Part shown: piece after piece, positions 8,494 through 17,442 of the stretch
Numbering within the stretch: the first letter of the stretch is position 1
How the letters are laid out: the number at the start of each line of letters is the position of its first letter
Assembly: GCA_947466585.1 (NCBI GenBank)
Contig: CANIEU010000006.1
Location: 1-64,000, forward strand
DNA length: 64,000 nt
Direction: 5' to 3'
Source: Fibrobacterota bacterium
Lineage (GTDB): Bacteria > Fibrobacterota > Fibrobacteria > UBA11236
Translations under genes and position numbers: made by a program
The notes under the pieces: model-generated
What the model was told of the DNA's origin: nothing
The model's database searches: none
The model's input: only the letters and a program-made list of their open reading frames with translations

Positions 8494-9623
8494 GAAACAA
8501 GTTCCTTCATCAATCCCGCATAGCGATGGACGCAAACGGGGATGGTGTAGTTCAACGATTTCAAATGGGCTCCGCGGATCCGCTCGGGATCGGGCGCCTG
8601 CAAGGCGGAATGCACGGCGGTTGCAATTGCTTCCGCATCGCCCATCGGGCAGAGGGCACCAAGGGCGCCAGCATCGAGAAAATCACGGGGTCCCGAGGGG
8701 CAATCCGTAGCGACGATGGGAATGTCGAGGTAGGCGGCTTCCATCAAGACGTGGCCGGGATCCTCCCACAACGAGGTGAGGACGAAGACGTCCGCACGGA
8801 CCAGCCATTTATAGGGGTTTGTCACGAATCCGGCTAGAAGTACGTCGTTTTGCAAGCCAAGCGCCGCAATCTCCGCCTCAAGCCGGGCGCGATCCTCGCC
8901 TTCGCCCAGAATCACGAGGCGACTATGCGTTTGGGCGTGCACGCGCGCAAACGCCCGCACCAAGGTCGAAAAATCCTTTTGCCGGGTAAGGCGCCCGATC
9001 CCCATCAAAACCGGGCGATCCTTGGAATCGAGCCAAGCGTGTCCCGCGGGCTCGCGCGCGCTTTCCAGAATGCCTGCGTCGATCACCGGGTTGTCGATGC
9101 GGTGCAGACGCTCGGGAGAAATACCCTGCTTGAGCAACAGGTTCCGGGTGTTTTCAGTGAGTGGAATCACGGCTTCGCTGCGAAACTGCAAGTGCTTCCA
9201 CAGAAAGCGGCGGAAACGATTGAAGGTCGGTATGCCCTGCACGCTCAGTACCACCTTGGGGCGGTGGGGAGAAAACCGGAGCACCAGCATCGGCAGAAAC
9301 CCCAGGAGACAGACCAGCAGAATGTCGGGCTTGCGCCGCTGCAGATAAAACCACAAAACCGGAAAGGAAAAAAGCGCGAGCAGAGCCATGGAAACACGGT
9401 AACCGGCACCGTGCCGTGGCAGCCGCGGAAAGACGGCGGCGCCCCGAAAATCGACCAGACGGATGGAGTTTTCGGTGAGGAACGATTCGGCGCCCTGCCA
9501 TTCATCGCGCACACGGATCAGATCGACGTCGAACCCTTCGGAACGCAACCCCTTCGAAATATTCAAGACGGCACGAATGGTACCGATATGCCCCATGTAC
9601 GGGGACCAAACTGTCACCCGCAT
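8490..9623 (-). CDS. Family 4 glycosyltransferase
   Basis: This is a 377-residue GT-B fold retaining glycosyltransferase of family GT4. The C-terminal domain has MGIGRLTRQKDF, VILGEGEDR and the donor-binding segment LWEDPGHVLMEAAYLDIP. The sugar is unknown. The start is the ATG at 9623, preceded by a clear GGAGG four bases upstream. The reading frame stays open to 9893, but that leader is a degenerate 12-bp repeat plus the end of the preceding gene and is not credible protein. Confidence 0.87.
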   Translation of the reverse strand: MRVTVWSPYMGHIGTIRAVLNISKGLRSEGFDVDLIRVRDEWQGAESFLTENSIRLVDFRGAAVFPRLPRHGAGYRVSMALLALFSFPVLWFYLQRRKPDILLVCLLGFLPMLVLRFSPHRPKVVLSVQGIPTFNRFRRFLWKHLQFRSEAVIPLTENTRNLLLKQGISPERLHRIDNPVIDAGILESAREPAGHAWLDSKDRPVLMGIGRLTRQKDFSTLVRAFARVHAQTHSRLVILGEGEDRARLEAEIAALGLQNDVLLAGFVTNPYKWLVRADVFVLTSLWEDPGHVLMEAAYLDIPIVATDCPSGPRDFLDAGALGALCPMGDAEAIATAVHSALQAPDPERIRGAHLKSLNYTIPVCVHRYAGLMKELVS

Positions 9624-9637
9624 CGATCCTCCGGCTT

Positions 9638-9685
9638 CAGCAACACCGTCAACAAAACCGTCCGCAACACCTTCAGTGACACCGC
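9638..9685 (-). repeat. Degenerate 12-bp tandem repeat in an operon gap
   Basis: Four units of 12 bp (CAGCAACACCGT, CAACAAAACCGT, CCGCAACACCTT, CAGTGACACCGC on the + strand) fill half of the 94-base gap between two glycosyltransferase genes. Read on the minus strand in the downstream gene's frame they would spell a four-residue repeat of the G-V-x-D/E kind, but no start codon precedes them in that frame. Confidence 0.55.
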
Positions 9686-9717
9686 AACTCCTTCCAGATT
9701 CCGGGGGTGAACGGTCG

Positions 9718-10872
9718 TCATTGGCCCTCCATGCAAAGCAAATATGCCTTTGCGGCGGTGCGGGAATCAAACCGGTAGAGCCCGGACCGTGCGACTGATA
9801 ACAGGGCGCGCGCTTGGTCTGGGTTTTGGAGACTTTCCAAGATGCCGGCGGCCAATCGTTGGGGATCGCCGACTGGCACCAAGATGCCCCCACGCCCGTC
9901 GAGAAGGATCTCGCGGGGACCGCTCAGACAATCCGTGGAAACACAGGGTACACCGAGGGCCACGGCCTCGATGAGGGCATTGGGGAGGCCCTCAAACAGG
10001 GAGGAAAGCACGAACAGGTCTGCGCGGCGAACGAGGGCGTGCGGATTCTCCAGGAACCCGGGAAAGGCGATGTCCGCCTCCACCCCCAAGCTGCGTGTCA
10101 AAGCCTCCAGTGCGGTACGATCCGGCCCCTCTCCGAGGATGAGAAGCCTGCAGGGAATGTGGGCCCGCACGAGAGCGAATGCCCGGATCAGGGTCCCGAA
10201 ATCTTTTTGCGGAGCGAGCCGCCCCACCGCGATCACAAGCGCCCCTCCCGCTCCATTCAAAAAAGGGTGGGAAGCGTTCCCCATCTCGGCCTCTCCGGCT
10301 TCCAAAAGACCGGGATCAAAGGTCGGATTGTATAACACCCGAACCTGGGAAGGCGAAAGGCCGATGGTCTCGGCAAGGTCGCGCGCACCATCGCCCGCAT
10401 TTGCTGCGATGCGATCCGCCCAAGGATAGATCAGTCGCATCAACAGCAACAGAACGCGCCCTTTGAGGCGACCCGCGCCCAAGAGACCGGCATAGGTTCC
10501 GCGCTCGCGCGAGACGGCATTGCGCTCGGTCACGATTACCTTGGAAGGACGCCCCGCCAAAAGGTTCGCCATGACCGCGATGATGTTGGCGAAATTCTGT
10601 GCGCTGATCACCCAGTCCGGGCGGGTGCGGCGCAGGTGCAAGGCCAGCGGGATCAGGCTGGTAAGGGCGCGAGCAGCGGAAAGCCGCACGATCTTCGGCG
10701 CATCGGGACCCGAAGTGAAATGTTCGCTGTTTCCGAAAGTGGCCACCTCGGCCTGCACGCCGAGCGCGCGGAACTCGCGACTCAGGATGACCATGCCGCG
10801 CTCCACGCCTCCATCCCGGAAGTAGGGATGAAAAAACAGAACGCGACGTACGGATTTCGTCACGACTTCCAT
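9718..10872 (-). CDS. Family 4 glycosyltransferase
   Basis: This is a 384-residue GT-B, GT4-type enzyme. The N-terminal domain begins VRRVLFFHPYFRDGGVERG; the C-terminal domain has AVGRLAPQKDFGTL, LILGEGPDR and the donor-site signature FEGLPNALIEAVALGVP. The same signature occurs almost unchanged in the gene at 12262-13455, so the two may use related donors. The ATG at 10872 overlaps the previous gene by 13 bases; GTG 10863 would give the four-base GTGA overlap seen elsewhere. Confidence 0.87.
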   Translation of the reverse strand: MEVVTKSVRRVLFFHPYFRDGGVERGMVILSREFRALGVQAEVATFGNSEHFTSGPDAPKIVRLSAARALTSLIPLALHLRRTRPDWVISAQNFANIIAVMANLLAGRPSKVIVTERNAVSRERGTYAGLLGAGRLKGRVLLLLMRLIYPWADRIAANAGDGARDLAETIGLSPSQVRVLYNPTFDPGLLEAGEAEMGNASHPFLNGAGGALVIAVGRLAPQKDFGTLIRAFALVRAHIPCRLLILGEGPDRTALEALTRSLGVEADIAFPGFLENPHALVRRADLFVLSSLFEGLPNALIEAVALGVPCVSTDCLSGPREILLDGRGGILVPVGDPQRLAAGILESLQNPDQARALLSVARSGLYRFDSRTAAKAYLLCMEGQ

Positions 10873-11513
10873 GCCGGTTTATGAGCCGTGGAGAAATGTC
10901 CCAGGTAATAGGATGCGTTCCGACGGCGGAAATACGGAACGGAATCCAGGCTCCGGTCCAACACGGCACCCGCAACCGTGAAGGATGCGCGCAGCGGAGA
11001 CAAGAATCCCGGGAGCAGATCGCGGAGCACTGCGCAAAGCATGCCGCACACGCCGCCGAGTTTTTGTACCGTCACGGTTTCAAACCCGCGGCGTAGCAGG
11101 AGATCCCGCATCTCCTCGGCCGACCAACGGGAACGATCCGCGATGGGCCCGTGCGGCGTGTCTCCGTATAAAAAAGGCTCGAAGAGATAGAGTCGGCCCC
11201 CCGGTTTCAAAATGCGATACGCCTCCGAAAGGGCCTCCGGCGTTTCGGTTTCTCCGTTCAGATACATCGCCACCATCGAGATCAGAACGACATCCGCGGA
11301 TGCATCCTCCAACGGTGATTTGCCGGTGCGCAGGTCGAAGGGAAGGTCTCCCTCAAAACCAAGCGCGAGATAATGGCAGCCTTTGTCGCGGAACAGGCGG
11401 GCATGCCCCCCGTCCTTTTTGCCACCGAGTTCCACAACGGAGACGCCGCATTCATCGAGGCTGCGTAGGCGTTCCCAGGTGAGGCGGCGCAACAGACTTT
11501 GATCCTTCAGCAT
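10860..11513 (-). CDS. Class I SAM-dependent methyltransferase
   Basis: This is a 217-residue Rossmann-type methyltransferase: VVELGGKKDGGH stands where the SAM-binding loop is expected, followed by SADVVLISMVAMYL and RILKPGGRLYLFEPF, the motif IV/post-IV region of methyltransferase type 11. In this locus it may methylate a sugar of the glycan or its non-reducing end (inference). The ATG overlaps the deacetylase stop by seven bases (ATGCTGA), indicating coupling. Confidence 0.75.
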   Translation of the reverse strand: MLKDQSLLRRLTWERLRSLDECGVSVVELGGKKDGGHARLFRDKGCHYLALGFEGDLPFDLRTGKSPLEDASADVVLISMVAMYLNGETETPEALSEAYRILKPGGRLYLFEPFLYGDTPHGPIADRSRWSAEEMRDLLLRRGFETVTVQKLGGVCGMLCAVLRDLLPGFLSPLRASFTVAGAVLDRSLDSVPYFRRRNASYYLGHFSTAHKPAWKS

Positions 11514-12265
11514 CTGCCGGCCGCCTTTGCATAGAGCAAATACCCCTGCGTCAGGGTCGCCTCCAGAATCGATTCCGAAAACCGGCTGACCGGGATGCGC
11601 GGGATTTCAAAGGGGCGATCGACCCGGAACGCGCCGACGCGCGTGGTGACGGCGAGTCGATAGCCGCACGCGCGCACCAATTCGACGGTGCCCGGCGCGT
11701 AATCTCCGAACGGGTAGCAGAAGGTCTCCACGGGTTTTCCCAGCCAGTCTTCGAGTACCGCTTTCGAATCGCACAGTTCGCGCCGCTGCACCTCCGGATC
11801 AAGCCGCGACAGCTTGGGGTGCGACAGGGTATGCGAACCGATGGTGATGCCGGGCAGGGCGGCGAGTTCCCGCACATGGTCGCGCGACATCATCGGAAGC
11901 CCGCCTCGAAACGCGGGCGATCCCAGCGCATCCCAGGCGATGAAGATCGTCGCCGGAATGCCGCGTTCCACGCAAGCGGGAATCGCGCATTCGTAGTTGT
12001 CGAGATAGCCGTCGTCGAAGGTGACCGCCACCGCATCATCGGCAACGGGTTTCGATCTGGCCTGTTCTACCAATTCCAGCAGGCCTGATACGGTTTTGTG
12101 CGACCGAATCCATTCGAGATGCTGCAGAAAAGGGGCGCGTCCCACCCCGAAGGTCGGGCCGGGTTCTCCGACCGAATGATACATGAGGCAGGAAGGCGAA
12201 GGTTGCGGTCGCAACGCCGCCAGCATGCGGATCGCGGTACGACGCGCGGCGTTTCCCGCACTCAC
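11507..12265 (-). CDS. Polysaccharide deacetylase (NodB homology domain, CE4)
   Basis: This is a 252-residue carbohydrate esterase family 4 protein. The metal- and acid-binding motifs are in order: TFDDGYLDN (motif 1), SHTLSHPKL (motif 2, two metal histidines) and CYPFGDY (motif 3). It probably removes N- or O-acetyl groups from the glycan or a lipid-linked precursor. No signal peptide is seen, so it may act in the cytoplasm. The start is a GTG whose GTGA overlaps the stop of the preceding gene. Confidence 0.87.
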   Translation of the reverse strand: MSAGNAARRTAIRMLAALRPQPSPSCLMYHSVGEPGPTFGVGRAPFLQHLEWIRSHKTVSGLLELVEQARSKPVADDAVAVTFDDGYLDNYECAIPACVERGIPATIFIAWDALGSPAFRGGLPMMSRDHVRELAALPGITIGSHTLSHPKLSRLDPEVQRRELCDSKAVLEDWLGKPVETFCYPFGDYAPGTVELVRACGYRLAVTTRVGAFRVDRPFEIPRIPVSRFSESILEATLTQGYLLYAKAAGRC

Positions 12266-13455
12266 GGATTCACCCCGGGTTGCATGGATTGCAATATAAT
12301 CCCGGCATATTGACGGCCGATCGCCTCAGGATGAAAGCGGGCCAGCGCACCACCGGCCACGGCCGCCCGCCGACGGGCCTCTTCGGGATCGCCCAGCATT
12401 TCCGCAATGGCAACGGCGAGTCCCTCCGCATCGCCCACCGGCACGAGCCACCCGCCGCGGCCGTCGAGAAGGATCTCGCGCGGTCCGGTGGGGCAGTCCG
12501 TCGACACGGAAGGCACGCCGAGCGCGACGGCCTCCAGCAAGGCGTTGGGCAAGCCCTCGAACCGGGAGGTCAGCGCGAAGGCCTGCACGTGCTTCAGGAG
12601 CACATAGGGATTGGACGCATGCCCGTAGAATCGAACCGCATGCGCGATACCCAGGCTGGCGGCAAGGGCTATCAGGGTGGCGCGGTCTCGCCCCTCCCCC
12701 ACCACCAACAGGCGGGCGGAAAAATCGGGGCGGAGTTGTAACGCCCGCGCGAAGCCGCGCACCAGCGTGGCCACATCCTTTTCCCACGAGAGGCGTCCCA
12801 CGTAGGCAATGATGGGATCGCACGTCTCCAGAAATTCTTGCAAACCCGCATCTTCTCCGATGCCCATCACGGGTTGCGCCGCTTGGGCGCGCAGCCCTTC
12901 CGGATCCACGGGATTGTGTACCACGCGGACACGATCGGGCGGAAGGCCGGTGAGTACGCGTGCCGATTCCGCCGCACCGGAGGAATTCGCCACAACGAAG
13001 GCGCATGCCCGGTAGACCCATCCTTTTGCTTTAAGCACCACGGTGCGAATGATCCGTCGTTTCCACGAAGCACCTTGCTGCGATAGCGCCGTACGACTGT
13101 TCGAGCTTTCACGATGGATCACGGGAATGCCGAAGAGTGCGGCAATGGGAATGCACAACACCGAAGATTGTACGGTGAGAATGCAATCCGGACGGCGGCG
13201 GATCAGGTCAAGGACGAAACCGGGGAGCAGCGCGAACGCCGTCCGCGTTCTCCCGCCGGAGGCCGCAAATCGGTTCCGGGCACGCACCAACGTGACGCGG
13301 GGGTCGAACAAGGCGGCAATCTCGGCATTGCAACGCGCGCAATGCACCTCGATCTCGAATCCGCAATCGGCCAGCGCGGCGGTGATGCGGACCATCGCGC
13401 GTTCGAGGCCACCGGATTCCACCGAGGGAAAGAAAATGACGACGCGGGTGTTCAC
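12262..13455 (-). CDS. Family 4 glycosyltransferase
   Basis: This is a 397-residue GT4 enzyme with VVIFFPSVESGGLERAMV at the N-terminus, AYVGRLSWEKDVATL, LLVVGEGRDRATL and FEGLPNALLEAVALGVP in the donor domain. It is a close relative of the gene at 9718-10872. The reading frame extends far upstream without a stop, but the GTGA overlap with the methyltransferase stop places the start at GTG 13455 and gives a normal GT4 length. Confidence 0.87.
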   Translation of the reverse strand: MNTRVVIFFPSVESGGLERAMVRITAALADCGFEIEVHCARCNAEIAALFDPRVTLVRARNRFAASGGRTRTAFALLPGFVLDLIRRRPDCILTVQSSVLCIPIAALFGIPVIHRESSNSRTALSQQGASWKRRIIRTVVLKAKGWVYRACAFVVANSSGAAESARVLTGLPPDRVRVVHNPVDPEGLRAQAAQPVMGIGEDAGLQEFLETCDPIIAYVGRLSWEKDVATLVRGFARALQLRPDFSARLLVVGEGRDRATLIALAASLGIAHAVRFYGHASNPYVLLKHVQAFALTSRFEGLPNALLEAVALGVPSVSTDCPTGPREILLDGRGGWLVPVGDAEGLAVAIAEMLGDPEEARRRAAVAGGALARFHPEAIGRQYAGIILQSMQPGVNP

Positions 13456-14102
13456 GTCGATTTCAATCGGAAGCCAAGGCCTGCGGCAAAAAGGTTCGGC
13501 ATGGTACTTTGGGCCTTGCCCACCAATGCGCCCACCGCACCGTATGAATTTCCAGGATAGACGTGCGATTCCCGCACCACCTGCAACCCGTGGCGTCGAA
13601 AATAGGTCAGGAGCACGGTACGGTTGGTAAAGAACACATGCCCGCCGCGCCGGACCTTGTTTTGATACGGCACGCGACCCGTCAACATCTCCCACCGTTG
13701 TTTTAGGGAACTGAAGTTCGGCACTGCAATGACGGATTCGCGGGATGCGCTGCGTAGCCAATCGAAAAACGCATCCGGATCGAAGATGTGTTCGAGCACA
13801 TCGATGAGAACCGCAATGTCGACTTTTTCGGGGAATGCGGAAAACTCGCCCTGAAACGCTTGGATTCCGGCACGGCGGCAGGCCTCGCAAGCCTCCGCGC
13901 TTACGTCGATGGCGCGCAGGTCGGATGGTGGAAATCCGGCTTCGACCAACAGGTTCAAAAAGACACCGGGGCCGCATCCGAAATCACCGATCACCTTGCC
14001 CTTGTCCTCGTTTTGAAACAGGCGCAGTGCATTGAGGTGCTTCGTGTGCACCTCTTGCCCGCCGCTCCATCGCCGGTCCCAAAATTCGCCCATCGTGGCC
14101 AT
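13452..14102 (-). CDS. SAM-dependent methyltransferase (MetW-like fold)
   Basis: This is a 216-residue class I methyltransferase. The SAM loop is IGDFGCGPGVFLN near residue 38, and LIDVLEHIFDPDAFF is the usual motif IV region with the EH pair shared by MetW and UbiG-like enzymes. Its place among glycosyltransferases suggests a sugar methyltransferase rather than methionine synthesis (inference). GGAGG stands just upstream of the ATG at 14102. It ends in a GTGA overlap with the following glycosyltransferase. Confidence 0.78.
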   Translation of the reverse strand: MATMGEFWDRRWSGGQEVHTKHLNALRLFQNEDKGKVIGDFGCGPGVFLNLLVEAGFPPSDLRAIDVSAEACEACRRAGIQAFQGEFSAFPEKVDIAVLIDVLEHIFDPDAFFDWLRSASRESVIAVPNFSSLKQRWEMLTGRVPYQNKVRRGGHVFFTNRTVLLTYFRRHGLQVVRESHVYPGNSYGAVGALVGKAQSTMPNLFAAGLGFRLKST

Positions 14103-14131
14103 AAATCCTCCGCAACTGCTTCGGTGCTTGC

Positions 14132-15259
14132 CTAGTGTAAGATAGGCAAGATACGTTTCGCCCGCTGTTCCCAGGTATAGTCGCGCACCGCTTCAGCGCG
14201 TGCTGTGGCCCCCAGACGCGCACGCAAGGCCGCATCCGAAAGCCGACCCACCGCGCGCACCCATGCGTCCAGATCATCCGGATCGGCGAGCAACGCATTG
14301 CGGTCGTCTTCCAAAACCTCGCGCAACACGGGCAGGTCGGAACACAGAATGGCTTTTCCGGACGCCATATATTCGAACATTTTGAGGGGAGACATCCACT
14401 GCGCCACATCGCCGTAATTTCCACTTACCGCGACACGCCGTAAATACGGCATCAGCAGCACGTCCATCCTGGCAAGCGTCTCGGGAACGCGTTCGTTGGG
14501 TATGTGACCATGAAAGACCACATTCGCGGAAGGGCTTGCGGAATTCCGCCACCGTTCGATATCCGCGGGCGACCCGCCGAAAACATGATACTGATTCTGG
14601 GGATCCCGAAGCGCGAGCGCAAGGAGGATTTCCATTCCCTTGCCGGCATGTAGGCTCCCCACATAGCCGATCGAAAGCGGGGATCCGGAAGGCCCCGGTT
14701 CCGAAGGTGCGGAGTACAAACCGGCGTTAACCGCGTCATGCAAAACCCGGATCTTCGCTTCGGGAACGCCAAAATCGACAAAATATTTCCGGAGACTTTC
14801 GGAGATGACCACCAAACGGAGCAGGCGGGGATTGCGGAAAACCCCCAATCGATCGAGCAGGCGCGCCATGCGGCCCTCGCGAGACACTGGCCCGTGCAAT
14901 TCAAGCACGGTACGGATTCCGAGAATCGGGAAAACCACTCCGGCCCACAGATTGCGCGTGATGCACAGGTCCGGCCTACCCGTAAGACGCATCCACAAAC
15001 CCCAGGCCCCGACGTATACCAGATCGAGCCAGCCCTTGGGGTGCCAGCGCATCCAAGGCGTTTTGACGAGGCGGAAGGCGGCTGTAACGCCATAAAAAAC
15101 AAACGGTTCGGTAACCCCGAGGTCGCGCAGCCACTCGTTCGGAACGATCAAGGTCACCGCATGGCCTTCACCCGCCAAGGCTTCGCACATCTTCATGATG
15201 TGAACGCTGTTGGCAGAGCGCGAAGGAACGGAAGCGTTGGCGAAATAGAAGATCCTCAT
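14132..15259 (-). CDS. Family 4 glycosyltransferase
   Basis: This is a 375-residue GT-B glycosyltransferase. MRIFYFANASVPSRSANSVH opens the N-terminal domain, with IGYVGSLHAGKGMEILL and MSPLKMFEYMASGKAIL in the donor domain; the usual E-x7-E block is replaced by the LKMFEYMA form common in fucosyl/mannosyltransferase-like GT4 proteins. The start ATG overlaps the stop of the Wzz-Wzy fusion gene (ATGA). Confidence 0.85.
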   Translation of the reverse strand: MRIFYFANASVPSRSANSVHIMKMCEALAGEGHAVTLIVPNEWLRDLGVTEPFVFYGVTAAFRLVKTPWMRWHPKGWLDLVYVGAWGLWMRLTGRPDLCITRNLWAGVVFPILGIRTVLELHGPVSREGRMARLLDRLGVFRNPRLLRLVVISESLRKYFVDFGVPEAKIRVLHDAVNAGLYSAPSEPGPSGSPLSIGYVGSLHAGKGMEILLALALRDPQNQYHVFGGSPADIERWRNSASPSANVVFHGHIPNERVPETLARMDVLLMPYLRRVAVSGNYGDVAQWMSPLKMFEYMASGKAILCSDLPVLREVLEDDRNALLADPDDLDAWVRAVGRLSDAALRARLGATARAEAVRDYTWEQRAKRILPILH

Positions 15260-17442
15260 GCGGACTCTCCGTCGGCCCGAACCACGGCCTCGGCTGATGG
15301 AGCCCGATAGATGAGGCGCGCGAGAGCGAAGGCGTAGATGCCGAACGCCTTGGTAATCAAATGTTCCTTGGTTTCGATCATAAAAGCGATCAGCACCACC
15401 AGGGGAAGTACCCAATTGACCATCGTTTCTAAGGCGTGATACCGCAGAATGCGGCGCACGAAAAAACCGAGCATGCAGGTGTAATACAGGATGACTATCG
15501 GCAATCCGAGAGCGTAATACATTTGGACATAGGCGGAATCGTGTCGTCCATCAAATATCGAACGGAAAAACCCGGTTCCCAGGACGGTTTCAATCCGCAA
15601 TGCGGGCACCGGCATGTCCGAAAACTGCTGGATCGAGTTGGACTTCAGAAGCAGCATGAACGGTTCCTTGGCCCTGCGCACAATGCTGTTCAATCGCCAG
15701 TCGAGATCGGGGGAAATGAGAGACACGAGCAATCGGATTTGATCGAAATACAGAAAGAATAGGGCCAACAAAATAGTGACCACGATGATCACGGGAATCC
15801 GGATGCGGGAGCCCCCCGTCAGGGTGAAGGCCGCGACGAAAAGCATGGCGATCAACAGACCCGTTCGTCCCGACATAATGACAGAAATGACTGCAAGCAC
15901 GATGGTGAGGATGCACAATACGGCCACTCCCAGTTTCGGGCCGGCCCGCAGACGAATCAGGGATGAGATCACACCAAGGGATTGAACGACGGAAAAGGAA
16001 GCCGCGGCGCCGCTGGAAAAGCCCGGGGGGCTGGAGGCGTAGGCCAGATCCCAGTTTCCCGTCTGTTTCACAATACTCGCCAGCCAGATGCGGTAATCTT
16101 CCGAGAAAAAGCTGTAGATGTGTATGCCGGATTGAATCAAAACCACCCACATCACACAGGCGTGAAAACGGTTCCAGCTGTATCCGATCAACCTTAGATA
16201 GAGGTGGCTCGCGAGCAGCGGCGCATAGATGAATTCCGCAATGATCGATGTCGCATCCTTGTCACCTCCGAGCAGCATCAAGCCGGTCGAATACAAGAAC
16301 ACGGAGAACACGACTAGATAGGTTCCCAGGTTCTCATGGATGTCCTCGAACACCCAGATCAGCTTGTGGCGCAGCGCAACGAGAAAGAGGATCGTGACCG
16401 CCATGCGCGGAGTCGCGAACGAAGGAAGCACCTTGAAGGCGACGTTGTAAAAGATCATGAACAACAACAGAACGGCGAAGGGCGGCCAGATTCCCCGACC
16501 TGTCTCCCCTAAAGTTGCCGTACGGGCCGCTCCATCGGGTGCGCTCGCTTCATTTTCACTTCTACCAAGGGGCGCTCGCAAACCGAAATACAGCCCACGC
16601 GTCTTCGGATCACGGAAAACGAAAAACCACGTTCCGAGAATAGCGCCCAGTAGCAAGGAGAGCCCGAGCAGCATTTTCCGTTTGGGTTCTACCCGATGCT
16701 GAGGAATCGTCGGCTGCTGCCAAATTTCCGAAACGACAGGCCCGGCCGTGAGGGCCTTATCGTTCTCGACGGCGATCCGCGCCCTCAGCAGTTCACGCAA
16801 TTCCGGGTTTGAGGTGCGCACCAACTGGTCGGACAGCAGCCGTTCCGTCGCGCGCGCCTCCGCCCGTACCTTTTCCTGAAGACTAAACTCCGCCGCGCGA
16901 ACCACCGCACGGGCAACATCGCGCGCCAAGGTGGAATCCGCCGCCCGCGTCCAAAGGGTCACGCCGATCGGACCGTCTAAGGTCCGGATCAGGCGGACCC
17001 GCACCAATCGCCGGGCCATGTATTCTGCCGCCGCTTCCACGCTTGGTGGATGGGTGGGATCGAAATCCATGCCGGGTAAAAGTTCCGGACGCAACCCCTG
17101 TTCACGCACCACGTCTTCGAGTACCTCGCGGGTGGTCAGGAGTTTCAAAAAGTGTTCCATGCGAACAGATTTTTCCGCAACCCGGCCGATGGAATAGGAC
17201 GCATTTTTCGGGAGATCGGTTTTCACCGCCAGCACGGAGGTCGCTTCGTAGTATGTCGAGGCGGTGAGCCCGCGCCACAACCCCACGAGCCCGAAGGTCA
17301 ATACGATCAATGCCAGCGGGTAACGCTTCCGCCAGAGGAGACGGAACAATTCAAACGTGTCGGCGCCGATACGCGCGACCAAGCCCATGACCGGACCGAT
17401 GCGCACACCGTCTCCCGGCTTTCCCTCCACGTCGGATTTCAC
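15256..17442 (-). CDS. Fusion of a Wzz-like chain-length domain and a Wzy/O-antigen-ligase-like polymerase
   Basis: The 728-residue protein joins two parts normally made separately. Residues up to about 280 have the polysaccharide co-polymerase plan: a membrane helix near residues 42-59, a periplasmic, partly helical stretch with SIGRVAEKSVRMEHF and long charged helices, and a second helix (RKMLLGLSLLLGAILG). From about residue 315 to the end there are roughly ten further membrane segments with SGRTGLL, the conserved patch of O-antigen ligase/polymerase proteins, and a large extracytoplasmic loop. It probably polymerises repeat units while setting their length (inference). Start GTG 17442 makes a GTGA overlap with the preceding Wzz gene. 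Confidence 0.8.
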   Translation of the reverse strand: MKSDVEGKPGDGVRIGPVMGLVARIGADTFELFRLLWRKRYPLALIVLTFGLVGLWRGLTASTYYEATSVLAVKTDLPKNASYSIGRVAEKSVRMEHFLKLLTTREVLEDVVREQGLRPELLPGMDFDPTHPPSVEAAAEYMARRLVRVRLIRTLDGPIGVTLWTRAADSTLARDVARAVVRAAEFSLQEKVRAEARATERLLSDQLVRTSNPELRELLRARIAVENDKALTAGPVVSEIWQQPTIPQHRVEPKRKMLLGLSLLLGAILGTWFFVFRDPKTRGLYFGLRAPLGRSENEASAPDGAARTATLGETGRGIWPPFAVLLLFMIFYNVAFKVLPSFATPRMAVTILFLVALRHKLIWVFEDIHENLGTYLVVFSVFLYSTGLMLLGGDKDATSIIAEFIYAPLLASHLYLRLIGYSWNRFHACVMWVVLIQSGIHIYSFFSEDYRIWLASIVKQTGNWDLAYASSPPGFSSGAAASFSVVQSLGVISSLIRLRAGPKLGVAVLCILTIVLAVISVIMSGRTGLLIAMLFVAAFTLTGGSRIRIPVIIVVTILLALFFLYFDQIRLLVSLISPDLDWRLNSIVRRAKEPFMLLLKSNSIQQFSDMPVPALRIETVLGTGFFRSIFDGRHDSAYVQMYYALGLPIVILYYTCMLGFFVRRILRYHALETMVNWVLPLVVLIAFMIETKEHLITKAFGIYAFALARLIYRAPSAEAVVRADGESA

